Assembly: GCA_963831235.1 (NCBI GenBank)
Contig: CAWHPS010000030.1
Location: 1 to 59,015, forward strand
Length of the DNA: 59,015 bases
From: CAWHPS01 sp963831235
GTDB lineage: Bacteria > Fibrobacterota > OXYB2-FULL-49-7 > JAEUSG01
Direction: 5' to 3'
Program-made: the position numbers and the translations under genes
Notes under the pieces: generated by a model
The model's database searches: none
What the model was told of the DNA's origin: nothing
The model's input: only the letters and a program-made list of their open reading frames with translations
In this document: positions 8,993 to 16,432 of the stretch, in pieces
Numbering within the stretch: position 1 is the first letter of the stretch
How the letters are laid out: every line of letters starts with the position of its first letter

Positions 8993-11773
8993 ATGGTTGA
9001 ATTAATACCGGATGAATTTATCGCACTTGATATTGAGACAACGGGACTCGATCCGTCAAGGGATGAAATAATCGAATTAGGGTGTGTCCTTTTCTCGTCA
9101 GGAAAGCCTGTCCAAACTTTCACATCTTTAATACATACCAAGCGTGCACTTTCATCTTTTATTATAGGTCTAACTGGTATTACTCAAAAGGATGTTGAAG
9201 GCGGAAAAGATTTGGGTGATACATTAAAAGAGTTCATAAATTTCATCGGTGACAGACCTCTGGTTGCTCATAATAGCGGTTTTGATTTGGCCTTTATCCA
9301 GGCAAAGCTCAAAACAAAAAAAATACAGGAGATTCGAAACCCTGTTTATGATTCGCTTCTTATTTCAAGATTATCTCTTCCAGGTCAGAATAATTATAAA
9401 CTTGAAACATTAAAGGAAAGCCTGGGGCTTTGCGAAGGCCGAAGTCACCGCGCAGAAGCTGACGCTCTTGCATGTGGGAGGCTTTTTGTAATCTCCCTTA
9501 CGACCCTTTCTGAAATGCCTGAAGTAAAACGGTCATCGTTATCGAGGCTTGTAAAGTCACGTTCAACTGACACACTTAGATTGTTATGTGTCGCTGTACC
9601 AGAGCAGGAAAAGCCGGTAAAAAGGAAAAAACCAGAGCCCTTGCCCCAGCCGCTTGTTGAACCGGAAAAAGCCAACGAAGTTGACCTGAAAGAAATGGGA
9701 GGTGTTTTTGACATAGGAGGGGTTTTATCTGAAAAACTTGATGGATATGAATTTCGTAAAGGACAACTTGAAATGGCACAAGCTGTATGCAGTGCCCTTA
9801 ATAACAAAGAGCTGCTTGCTGTCGAAGCCGGGACCGGAACCGGAAAATCCCTGGCCTACCTTGCAGCATCTGTCAGGTATGCATCAATCAATAATGTACG
9901 CGTAATAATTTCAACACGTACAAAGGCGCTCCAGGACCAGATTTTCAAAAAAGAAATACCATTTCTGCGCGAAACCCTTGGATGGGAATTTCGTGCCTCA
10001 ATTTTAAAAGGCCGTTCCAATTATCTCTGCCTTCGTAAATGGGAGGACACATTAAACGCCTCGGCCATGCTGCTTCGCGGGTGGGAGGCGGACGCTCTCC
10101 TGCCGCTTGTACCATGGGCTGAAACAACGGATAGCGGCGACATCTCGGAATGCCTTGCATTTAATGAAAAAGAGAACCGGATACTGTGGACGCGTATCTC
10201 ATCAGATGCTGAAACCTGCCGTGGTTCCAGGTGCTCTTATTTCCATGAGTGCTTTTTGATGCGTAAAAGGAGAGAGGCCCAATCCTCACAAATAGTCCTT
10301 GTGAATCATTCGCTGTTTTTCACAGACTTAAAGGGTGATGGCGCTCTGCTCGGCAAAACCTCGCGTGTGATATTTGACGAAGCGCACGCGCTTGAGGATA
10401 TTGGCCGCAAGCATCTTGGGGATGAAATTACCCATCTTATGTTTTCAGTGACTCTGCAAAAACTGTATAAGGGCGATGAAGGAGGCAGGGGATTGTTACG
10501 ATACCTGGAGCTGCTTTTAATGAAGGAAAAGGGGGATGCTGCTTTTGGTCGCATTAATACATTGACAGCACTTGCAAGGGATGTTTCATCTGCGGAACAT
10601 GATTCGGTTCGGTTTTTCAGAAGTCTTGGAAGTCAGCTAAAGAAAGAAAAACAGGTTGATAAACTGCGTTATACGGATACGTTGGCAAGTGTTATTGAAT
10701 TCAAAGAACCGGTGCCGGAAATAGAGGCTCTTGTCGCTAAATTGGCATCCTTTATTGATTCAATGGCCCTTGAATACGATGATGTTCCTGAGATAAAAAG
10801 TTTGATAATCGACATCAGGGGCGTTTTAAGGGAGCTTGAAGGAAGGGTTATAGTGCTTGATAAACTGCTTCAGGCCAATAATCCATTATTTGTATTCTGG
10901 GCTGAGGGTAGTTCAAACCCTCTTAATGTAAAACTTATTGGTGTGCCACTTGAAATACGAAATATTTTCAAGTCGAATTTTCTTGATACCGCGTTAGCCG
11001 TGGTTTTTACATCCGCAACACTTGCAATAAGAAACAATCTGGATTATTTTTGTAACCGGTTGGGATTGACCGGGGATATTGAAGGCCGTATTGTAAAACA
11101 GATTATCCCGTCTCCCTATTGTTTTAAGCAGCAGCTTCATTGCGCCCTTGTTTCAGACACGCTTCCTATTGATAATGCAAGTTTTGTTGCGGAAACAGCT
11201 GATACGGTATTTGCGCTGTCCTCATTATTGAATAAACGTATGCTCCTTCTTTTTACATCACGCGAAATGCTTAAAAATGTTTATGAGTCGCTTTCACCGC
11301 GCTTTGCAGGAATAAACAGGCCACTTTTCGCACAGGACATCAACGGCTCCGGCTGGCAGCTCCTGGAGGAAATGCGTAAGAACCCAGGGGCCGTACTTCT
11401 TGGAACAGACTCATTCTGGGAGGGGGTTGATCTTCCCGGCGACCATCTTGAGATTCTTTTTCTTTTGCGGCTTCCTTTCAGCGTGCCCACAGATCCAGTT
11501 GTTGAAGCCAGGGCAAGGGCTTGTGAAGAAAAGGATGAAAATGCCTTTCACTCATTCTACATGCCTGAAGCCATAATTAAGTTTCGTCAGGGAGTGGGCC
11601 GTTTAATCCGCAGGCATGATGACAGAGGTGTGTTGATTATTCTGGATCGTCGCATAATGGACAAGCCTTATGGTAAAGTCTTTTTGAATTCAATAGAGGC
11701 AGATAAGGCTGTGTATGCCAACCGGGATGCGCTTCTTTCAGGCGTGCAGGCTTTTTTTGGAGAAGGTGCTTGA
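8993..11773 (+). CDS. dinG: DnaQ-like exonuclease fused to DinG-family XPD-like helicase
   Basis: At 926 residues this is a full exonuclease-helicase fusion. Residues 5-165 form a DEDDh 3'-5' exonuclease (D13 and E15 in DIETTG, D98, H152, D157). The helicase part has Walker A at 280-286 (GTGTGKS), DEAH at 462-465, and the C-terminal motifs FWEGVDLPG and GVGRLIRR. Cys346, 409, 414 and 420 fit the four ligands of an XPD/DinG iron-sulfur cluster. The family unwinds 5'-tailed DNA and D-loops in repair. It is divergent from the DUF4091 gene, and its stop overlaps the next start. Confidence 0.9.
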   Translation: MVELIPDEFIALDIETTGLDPSRDEIIELGCVLFSSGKPVQTFTSLIHTKRALSSFIIGLTGITQKDVEGGKDLGDTLKEFINFIGDRPLVAHNSGFDLAFIQAKLKTKKIQEIRNPVYDSLLISRLSLPGQNNYKLETLKESLGLCEGRSHRAEADALACGRLFVISLTTLSEMPEVKRSSLSRLVKSRSTDTLRLLCVAVPEQEKPVKRKKPEPLPQPLVEPEKANEVDLKEMGGVFDIGGVLSEKLDGYEFRKGQLEMAQAVCSALNNKELLAVEAGTGTGKSLAYLAASVRYASINNVRVIISTRTKALQDQIFKKEIPFLRETLGWEFRASILKGRSNYLCLRKWEDTLNASAMLLRGWEADALLPLVPWAETTDSGDISECLAFNEKENRILWTRISSDAETCRGSRCSYFHECFLMRKRREAQSSQIVLVNHSLFFTDLKGDGALLGKTSRVIFDEAHALEDIGRKHLGDEITHLMFSVTLQKLYKGDEGGRGLLRYLELLLMKEKGDAAFGRINTLTALARDVSSAEHDSVRFFRSLGSQLKKEKQVDKLRYTDTLASVIEFKEPVPEIEALVAKLASFIDSMALEYDDVPEIKSLIIDIRGVLRELEGRVIVLDKLLQANNPLFVFWAEGSSNPLNVKLIGVPLEIRNIFKSNFLDTALAVVFTSATLAIRNNLDYFCNRLGLTGDIEGRIVKQIIPSPYCFKQQLHCALVSDTLPIDNASFVAETADTVFALSSLLNKRMLLLFTSREMLKNVYESLSPRFAGINRPLFAQDINGSGWQLLEEMRKNPGAVLLGTDSFWEGVDLPGDHLEILFLLRLPFSVPTDPVVEARARACEEKDENAFHSFYMPEAIIKFRQGVGRLIRRHDDRGVLIILDRRIMDKPYGKVFLNSIEADKAVYANRDALLSGVQAFFGEGA

Positions 11774-11964
11774 TGGAACAGGAAGAGAAAAAAAAGGAGC
11801 GTAAATTCATTGGTGTTAATTTCAAGTGCTGCAATATCTACCAGCGTGTGTATATAAACAGTACTGGAACCGGTTACTGGGGAGCCTGTCCAAAATGTGC
11901 CAGGCAGGTTAAGTTTACCATAGGTTCTGGCGGCTCTGAATCCCGTTTTTTCGATGCGCAATAA
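11773..11964 (+). CDS. Small Cys-containing protein coupled to dinG
   Basis: ATG 11773 overlaps the dinG stop (TGATG), implying translational coupling. The 63-residue product has a charged, Lys-rich start, then FKCCNIYQRVY and YWGACPKCARQVKF. The two Cys pairs could bind zinc in a ribbon fold, with a Gly/Ser-rich tail after them. I do not know the family. Confidence 0.65.
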   Translation: MEQEEKKKERKFIGVNFKCCNIYQRVYINSTGTGYWGACPKCARQVKFTIGSGGSESRFFDAQ

Positions 11965-11987
11965 AGTTAAATTAAAAGGATTACATA

Positions 11988-12416
11988 ATGGCATTAATGG
12001 ATAAAATCAATATGCGGCTTTACGCAAACAGCGCGGATCGCGGGCGAATAATGGAAATTTTCCGAGGGGATGATGAATTTGTATCCATACTTGGTTGCGT
12101 AAAACAGGTTACGCTTGTAAATCTGATGCCAGGGGACAAGGCAGGCGGGCATATACACTCTGTCAAAAATGAGATTCTTTATGTTATGAATGGATGGGTG
12201 AAAGGGTATTTTTGCGATCGAGCAACAGGGGAAAAGCTGTCGCTTCATATAGGCTGCGGCCATAAGGTTAATCTTTTGCCCGGCATTGAGCATGTGTTCT
12301 TGAATGAGTCTAATGAGGATGTGACGCTGATTGAATTTTCAAGTCTGGCGTTTGATGTAAACAATCAGGATGCGGAGAAAGTCGAGAACCTCACTCCTTT
12401 TTCCCCTCTCCAGTGA
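11988..12416 (+). CDS. Cupin-domain protein
   Basis: This 142-residue single-cupin protein has the two conserved motifs as MPGDKAGGHIHSVKNEILYVMNG and LLPGIEHVFLNES, with His residues placed as metal or substrate ligands. It is similar in layout to the RmlC/FdtA-like cupin at 34328, though shorter at the C-terminus. A sugar-modifying or ligand-binding role is possible; the substrate is unknown. The start follows an AAAAGGATT site 24 bases after the previous stop. Its last codons lie in the left arm of a perfect inverted repeat. Confidence 0.75.
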   Translation: MALMDKINMRLYANSADRGRIMEIFRGDDEFVSILGCVKQVTLVNLMPGDKAGGHIHSVKNEILYVMNGWVKGYFCDRATGEKLSLHIGCGHKVNLLPGIEHVFLNESNEDVTLIEFSSLAFDVNNQDAEKVENLTPFSPLQ

Positions 12417-12457
12417 GACACTAAACGAGAAGTCAAGGCGCACTGGAGAGGGGAAAA
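12399..12457. repeat. 17-bp perfect inverted repeat at cupin 3' end
   Basis: The arm 12399-12415 (core CCCCTCTCCAGTG) is perfectly complementary to 12441-12457 (core CACTGGAGAGGGG), with a 25-base loop. The left arm contains the cupin stop codon. The right arm is followed directly by the remnant at 12457. Neither strand shows a clean T-run after the stem. Confidence 0.7.
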
Positions 12458-12603
12458 TGCTTGTTAACAGGATTAATGATTTCAGGAAAGAGCTGTTATG
12501 CATGGTGAGCAAGGATAATAATCCGGAAAGCGTTTATCAAATTAATTTTCAGGTATTCCCCTTAACCAAACTACCATCAAAGGAAAAAAATGAAAAATCT
12601 TAA
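12457..12603 (+). pseudogene. Fragment resembling the C-terminus of TIGR02147 family
   Basis: A 48-codon frame starts at ATG 12457 inside the right arm of the inverted repeat and ends at 12603, overlapping the next gene. Its product (RINDFRKELLCMV, then NPESVYQINFQVFPLTKL) resembles the last 40 residues of the TIGR02147 paralogous family known from Fibrobacter, which ends in a VYQLN-x-FPL type motif. The rest of such a protein, about 250 residues, is missing. I read it as a remnant, but it could be a short expressed peptide. The match is from memory of the family. Confidence 0.45.
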
Positions 12604-13132
12604 AAAGCCTCCTTTAATCATCATTGGATTATTGCTGCCATGTATAATTCCCATTATCGCAACTGCTTATCCAAGCCTGGATTTATATTGCAAGTGCGGG
12701 ACCATTTCAAGTTATGAGGTTGTTTCAATTTCAAAGATCACATTTAATGAAAATGAAATGATAATTTCAGGTCCATCTGAAACCAAACAATTGGCAGATC
12801 TGCGTAAAATTGCATTCAGCTATGAGTTGCTTAATGGTGAAAAGCAGTTGGTAACAGGGCCTTTGATAAGTCATGTTTACCCTAACCCATTCAATCCTTT
12901 TGTTTCTGTGGATGTTAACCTGCCTGTAAAAGGAAATTTGAATGCCTGCGTATATAACTGTACAGGCCAGAAGGTAAAAGTTCTTTTTGCTGGAAAATCA
13001 GAACCAGGACACATCAAGCTTTGCTGGGATGGGAAAAATGCAGATGGCAGGGAATTGGCAGGCGGTGCTTATGTGTTACGCTTGGATTATAATGGAAAAT
13101 CATTAACCCGTAAAATCATTTACGCAAAATAA
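12590..13132 (+). CDS. Secreted protein with T9SS-type C-terminal sorting domain
   Basis: This 180-residue protein has an N-terminal hydrophobic signal (LIIIGLLLPCIIPIIATAYP). Its C-terminal 80 residues follow the por-secretion pattern: VYPNPFNPFVSVDVNLPVKG, then VYNCTGQKVKVL, WDGKNADGRELAGGAYVLRL and a terminal TRKIIYAK. The domain in between is short and Cys-containing, with no known motif. Such tails direct export through the type IX system in the FCB group. The start overlaps the preceding remnant, and the next gene is 18 bases downstream. Confidence 0.8.
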   Translation: MKNLKKPPLIIIGLLLPCIIPIIATAYPSLDLYCKCGTISSYEVVSISKITFNENEMIISGPSETKQLADLRKIAFSYELLNGEKQLVTGPLISHVYPNPFNPFVSVDVNLPVKGNLNACVYNCTGQKVKVLFAGKSEPGHIKLCWDGKNADGRELAGGAYVLRLDYNGKSLTRKIIYAK

Positions 13133-13149
13133 AAGGGGAGGAAATTCGT

Positions 13150-14415
13150 ATGAAAGTATTATCAATCATTATGCTGGTATTGTTGATGACAGGATTTGTT
13201 TGTGCTGAAAAGTATATGGCTTTGAGTAAAAAGGGCGCAATGGCGTATGTCAGGCTTACGGATATTGACAGTATAATTTTCATTGATTCCGCAGCCCCTA
13301 TACAGGGGACAATACTGTACACCAAGCCATTTTTCCATAGGGTGGATGAGTTTAACACAGATGGGATAGGAGGGGTACCAGAATCAGATAATGATATTGG
13401 TATAAATGGTGGAGTTTGTAGTGGCCGAGTTGGTTTTGGAAGTATAAGCACAGACTATTCAGCACTAAATAGTGTTCTTTTAACCAGCCTTTATAATGCA
13501 TCAGGTCAAAACCTTGGTATAAAAACCGGTGACACATTACTTGTTCAAGCATCCATTAGAGATAATATGGGGCTAAAAGAAACTCGAACTGGTGAATTTG
13601 TTGTTATTGACAACCCCTATATGGCTGGTCCAGGAGAAAGTTCCATAATCTATAGAGTTGCCACGCTTGCCCAATTCCTATTAGCAATCCCGAATTTCCT
13701 ATCACAAAATGCCTGGAACATGGGTGCTGGTTCCAATGCGGCAGGTGTAAAGATTGGCATTGTGCCTGATGGAGAAATAAGGATAGATAACAGAGGTAGT
13801 GCTGCAAGTATAGAAGACCTTTTTATCACAAGCACAAATACCCTCAGTAGTGTATTGGTTTCCACGGCTTTCTACTTTAATCAGAACATTGCAGCCAATG
13901 GATTTTCCGATACACCAGAAAGGATGCTTAGGCCAGCAATAGGAGAGGACCAAATTTTCAATCCGCTCTATTATGATGCCTTGGGAGCCCCTCTGCCTTC
14001 AGGAAGCAGTGGGGTACAACAGATTTTTTGTTCTGACGGTGAGGCTTTGGATATTCAGGATGGAGACACTATTGCTATAAGTTCTCTTGTTGGTTTCGCA
14101 TCAAAGAGTTCAAGCAACCTTTTCATTAAGGAGGGGGTTACGCTGAATGATCCTTCAACAACTACACTCCAGAATATTCTTGATAAAATCCGTAATACAT
14201 TAAACCTGCCTGTGTATGATAATAGCCCATCCAATAATCCATCAGTGTCAATTGCTGATGGGAAAAACGCCATACTTATGCCTGCCGGGGCTATGGTAAT
14301 CAGGGGGCAACCGGGAATAGGATTTGAAATCACTAATTTTTCATTAACAGCAAAATCTGCAACAGGTAGTCCAGTGGCAAAGTTCAATCAGAACTGTACT
14401 GTTACGGAGTATTAA
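13150..14415 (+). CDS. Secreted protein with two hook-like repeat segments
   Basis: ATG 13150 follows a GGGGAGG site. The 421-residue product has a signal peptide (IIMLVLLMTGFVCAE). Two halves share a pattern: GDTL/GDTI, then a TL-rich helix, then DG.I.I and a small-residue stretch. They lie at roughly residues 120-230 and 300-410. The pattern recalls the D2-type domains of flagellar hook proteins (for example TLQNILDKIRNTLNLPV, then SIADGKNAILMPAG). A hook protein should not have a Sec signal peptide, so a surface-exposed relative is as likely. The preceding T9SS-type gene is 18 bases upstream, so both are probably one transcript. Confidence 0.6.
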   Translation: MKVLSIIMLVLLMTGFVCAEKYMALSKKGAMAYVRLTDIDSIIFIDSAAPIQGTILYTKPFFHRVDEFNTDGIGGVPESDNDIGINGGVCSGRVGFGSISTDYSALNSVLLTSLYNASGQNLGIKTGDTLLVQASIRDNMGLKETRTGEFVVIDNPYMAGPGESSIIYRVATLAQFLLAIPNFLSQNAWNMGAGSNAAGVKIGIVPDGEIRIDNRGSAASIEDLFITSTNTLSSVLVSTAFYFNQNIAANGFSDTPERMLRPAIGEDQIFNPLYYDALGAPLPSGSSGVQQIFCSDGEALDIQDGDTIAISSLVGFASKSSSNLFIKEGVTLNDPSTTTLQNILDKIRNTLNLPVYDNSPSNNPSVSIADGKNAILMPAGAMVIRGQPGIGFEITNFSLTAKSATGSPVAKFNQNCTVTEY

Positions 14416-14485
14416 TGCTGTTGTTTGGAAAATAAAGCATGGTAAGGAAGTATTATCGCTGAAAAAGACAGTCTATCATACATTT

Positions 14486-14749
14486 CTACAGAACCGGAAC
14501 CACCACACCTTCACGCCGGGCAATTTCGAGAATCGGCCTGCCCGTATCTGTCTGCCATTCTATAAGACCGACAGGCAACGGCACAATCCTTGAATCAGCA
14601 AAAAGTGTGTTACGCCACAAAAGAGAAACATCTTCTCTATTTTTCTTCCCGTCAAACCTTGGCGAAACAACCAACAAATCAATATCACTTTCAGATCTCG
14701 ACGTACCTTTGGCAAAGGAACCAAAAAGAACACCAAAAGAAACAGGCAT
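14486..14749 (-). CDS. MNT-type nucleotidyltransferase domain protein
   Basis: This 87-residue protein carries the minimal nucleotidyltransferase signature (LFGSFAKGTSRSESDIDLLVV), with both catalytic Asp residues. The start at 14749 follows AAGGAAAAAGG. An in-frame TAA a few codons upstream rules out a longer N-terminus. MNT proteins usually pair with HEPN toxins and AMPylate them, but no HEPN gene adjoins. It is probably an orphan antitoxin-like gene or a remnant within a toxin-antitoxin patch. Confidence 0.7.
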   Translation of the reverse strand: MPVSFGVLFGSFAKGTSRSESDIDLLVVSPRFDGKKNREDVSLLWRNTLFADSRIVPLPVGLIEWQTDTGRPILEIARREGVVVPVL

Positions 14750-14895
14750 GCCTTTTTCCTTCAGTATTTAAAAATATCGTTGAATTATTTCAATAATTGT
14801 TTTTTCAGGCATTCAAATATCCCATCTGCTTTTAAAATAATACAATCGTAGAATCGTATACTCGCAAATCCCAAATTATTTATATTATACCCATT

Positions 14896-15396
14896 ATGAA
14901 GAAAAAGTTATACATTGAAACTTCCGTTTGGAATCAAATGGAACATGATGATCGCCCTGAGTGGCTGGAAACGGCCAGGAAGTTTAAAGCTGTACTGCGG
15001 GAAGGACAGTATGACGCATATATATCCGCTGTAGTCATTGATGAAATAAAGGCAACAAAGGATAAGATTAAACAAGATAAACTGGTCAAACATATCAACG
15101 ATGTAGGGCCCACATTTCTGCCATTCGATGAAGAAGCCTTTGTGTTTGCAGAACAGTATATAGCCATCGAATTTGTTGGCAGTCGCTCTCAGGGTGTGTA
15201 TAATGATTGTCGTCACGTTGCTGTAGCTACAGTCAATGGAATCGCACATATCGTTAGTTTTAACTGCAAACATCTTGTCAACGACCATCGTATTGACGGT
15301 TTCAACGCAATCAATTTCAAGAGTGGTCACGATCAGATCATCGATATCAGCATGCCCCACAAATACCTTAACGAATCCAATGAGGTTAAGTCATGA
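14896..15396 (+). CDS. PIN-domain ribonuclease-like toxin
   Basis: This 166-residue protein has PIN-fold landmarks: an N-terminal strand with the first acidic residue (LYIETSVWN), a central acidic residue (AVVIDEI), and a C-terminal YNDCRHVAVATVNG helix. A SFNCKHLVN motif follows, typical of a PIN subfamily with WNxxH-like endings. PIN proteins are usually Mg-dependent RNases acting as toxins. The stop overlaps the next ATG by four bases, so the partner gene is translationally coupled. A promoter-like A+T-rich region of about 145 bases lies upstream. Confidence 0.8.
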   Translation: MKKKLYIETSVWNQMEHDDRPEWLETARKFKAVLREGQYDAYISAVVIDEIKATKDKIKQDKLVKHINDVGPTFLPFDEEAFVFAEQYIAIEFVGSRSQGVYNDCRHVAVATVNGIAHIVSFNCKHLVNDHRIDGFNAINFKSGHDQIIDISMPHKYLNESNEVKS

Positions 15397-15569
15397 ACTA
15401 CGGTAAAGCAGTTGAGGAAGTTTTTGAATGGCGGGAAGCCTTTGAAAAAGAGCTGAACAAAGTTCCCAAAGACAAACAGGTCAAATATATCAACGAGTCT
15501 GCGCAGGAGGCATGTCGAACGCTTGGGATCAAATGCCGAATGATTCAAAAGGAACTCGTTCGCATCTAA
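15393..15569 (+). CDS. Small coupled partner of the PIN protein, putative antitoxin
   Basis: This 58-residue gene starts at ATG 15393, overlapping the PIN stop (ATGA). It encodes a highly charged, helical peptide (MNYGKAVEEVFEWREAFEKE ... QEACRTLGIKCRMIQKELV). Size, charge and coupling fit an antitoxin, although the order toxin-then-antitoxin is the less usual one. No DNA-binding motif is evident. The role is inferred only from position. Confidence 0.6.
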   Translation: MNYGKAVEEVFEWREAFEKELNKVPKDKQVKYINESAQEACRTLGIKCRMIQKELVRI

Positions 15570-15843
15570 AAGAACTTCTGCCTGCACTGGTGCAATAATC
15601 ACTCTAAAAGACAGCCTGTCATTAAAAATTAGGAATCAAAACAGGAAATCAGGGTTGGTTTTAAACGATTGTCCAAGTTAGGTTTGAGCGTGGGTGCTTG
15701 CATGAAATAAAGAAATTGACTTTAGAATTTATTTATATTCATTCTATGCCAGAAGAAAGTTTGAAATATAACAAACCGTTTTTTAATTGTTATTGAAAGG
15801 TTCCCACCAGAAATTAAAAAAGGGCATAAGGAGGAGAATAATC
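15570..15843. other. Intergenic region before hicBA
   Basis: This 274-base gap is A+T rich. It contains a TTGACT at 15716 followed by T/A-rich sequence, but no well-spaced -10 box that I would defend. A strong AGGAGGAGAA site lies at its right end and serves hicB. No gene or structured RNA was seen. Confidence 0.3.
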
Positions 15844-16053
15844 ATGAAACGCGACACATTTACCGCGGTCATTCACAAAGAAGAAGACTTATACGTTGCA
15901 GAGTGTCCTGAAGTTGGGACCTTCAGTCAGGGTAGCAATATTGAGGATGCGTTAAGCAATCTCAAGGAAGCGACTGAGTTATATCTTGAAGAATTCCCAA
16001 TGGGAAAAATTGACCGCACTTTCATGACGACATTTGAGGCTGAACATGCCTAA
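15844..16053 (+). CDS. hicB: HicB-family antitoxin
   Basis: ATG 15844 is chosen for the strong AAGGAGGAGAA site before it; the frame is open further upstream. The 69-residue product has the HicB partial RNase H-like fold (FTAVIHKEEDLYVAECPEVG, then QGSNIEDALSNLKEATELYL). It lacks a long C-terminal DNA-binding extension, as in short HicB forms. It overlaps hicA by eight bases. HicB neutralises HicA by direct binding. Confidence 0.85.
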   Translation: MKRDTFTAVIHKEEDLYVAECPEVGTFSQGSNIEDALSNLKEATELYLEEFPMGKIDRTFMTTFEAEHA

Positions 16054-16273
16054 AATGCCAAGACTTTCCGGAAACGAAATTGTTAGAGCCCTTGAACGAA
16101 TGGGGTTTTATCAGGCACGGCAGCGCGGAAGCCATGTGGTAATGAAAAAGCTATTACCCCAAGGCGCTATTGGTTGTGTGGTACCAATGCACAAGGAGGT
16201 AGCCACAGGCACACTGCACGGACTTCTTAAACAGGCGAATGTTACACCTGGTGATTTTATAACATATTTGTAA
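16046..16273 (+). CDS. hicA: HicA-family mRNA interferase toxin
   Basis: ATG 16046 lies inside the hicB end (ATGCCTAA). The 75-residue product has the double-stranded RNA-binding-like HicA fold, with the catalytic His in RQRGSHVVM and the C-terminal KEVATGTLHGLLKQANVT segment. HicA toxins cleave mRNA. Antitoxin-first order is one of the two known arrangements. Length is typical. Confidence 0.85.
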   Translation: MPKMPRLSGNEIVRALERMGFYQARQRGSHVVMKKLLPQGAIGCVVPMHKEVATGTLHGLLKQANVTPGDFITYL

Positions 16274-16432
16274 GTACCTTTTATTATCCTGACCATTCCC
16301 TGACATATTAGTAACACAAACAATTCAGGGAATAAAAGCAGAATCTCAAAATTCCTTGGCACTGTTTCCTACTCAATTTATATTTTATTCATACAATAAC
16401 ATTATTGCAACTGTTCAACATCAGGAAAAATT

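Noticed and set aside
12370..12603. 77-residue gene covering the inverted repeat
   Set aside because: The first part is only the cupin end read in another frame through the repeat. Family-like sequence begins at about 12457.
14486..14749. MNT-HEPN toxin-antitoxin pair
   Set aside because: No HEPN-like gene lies on either side; the next gene on the right is a PIN protein on the other strand.
16295..16333. Inverted repeat ATTCCCTGA/TCAGGGAAT between hicA and glyQS
   Set aside because: Only nine bases per arm with a 21-base loop and no T-run. It could be a weak terminator or an operator, but I cannot support either.
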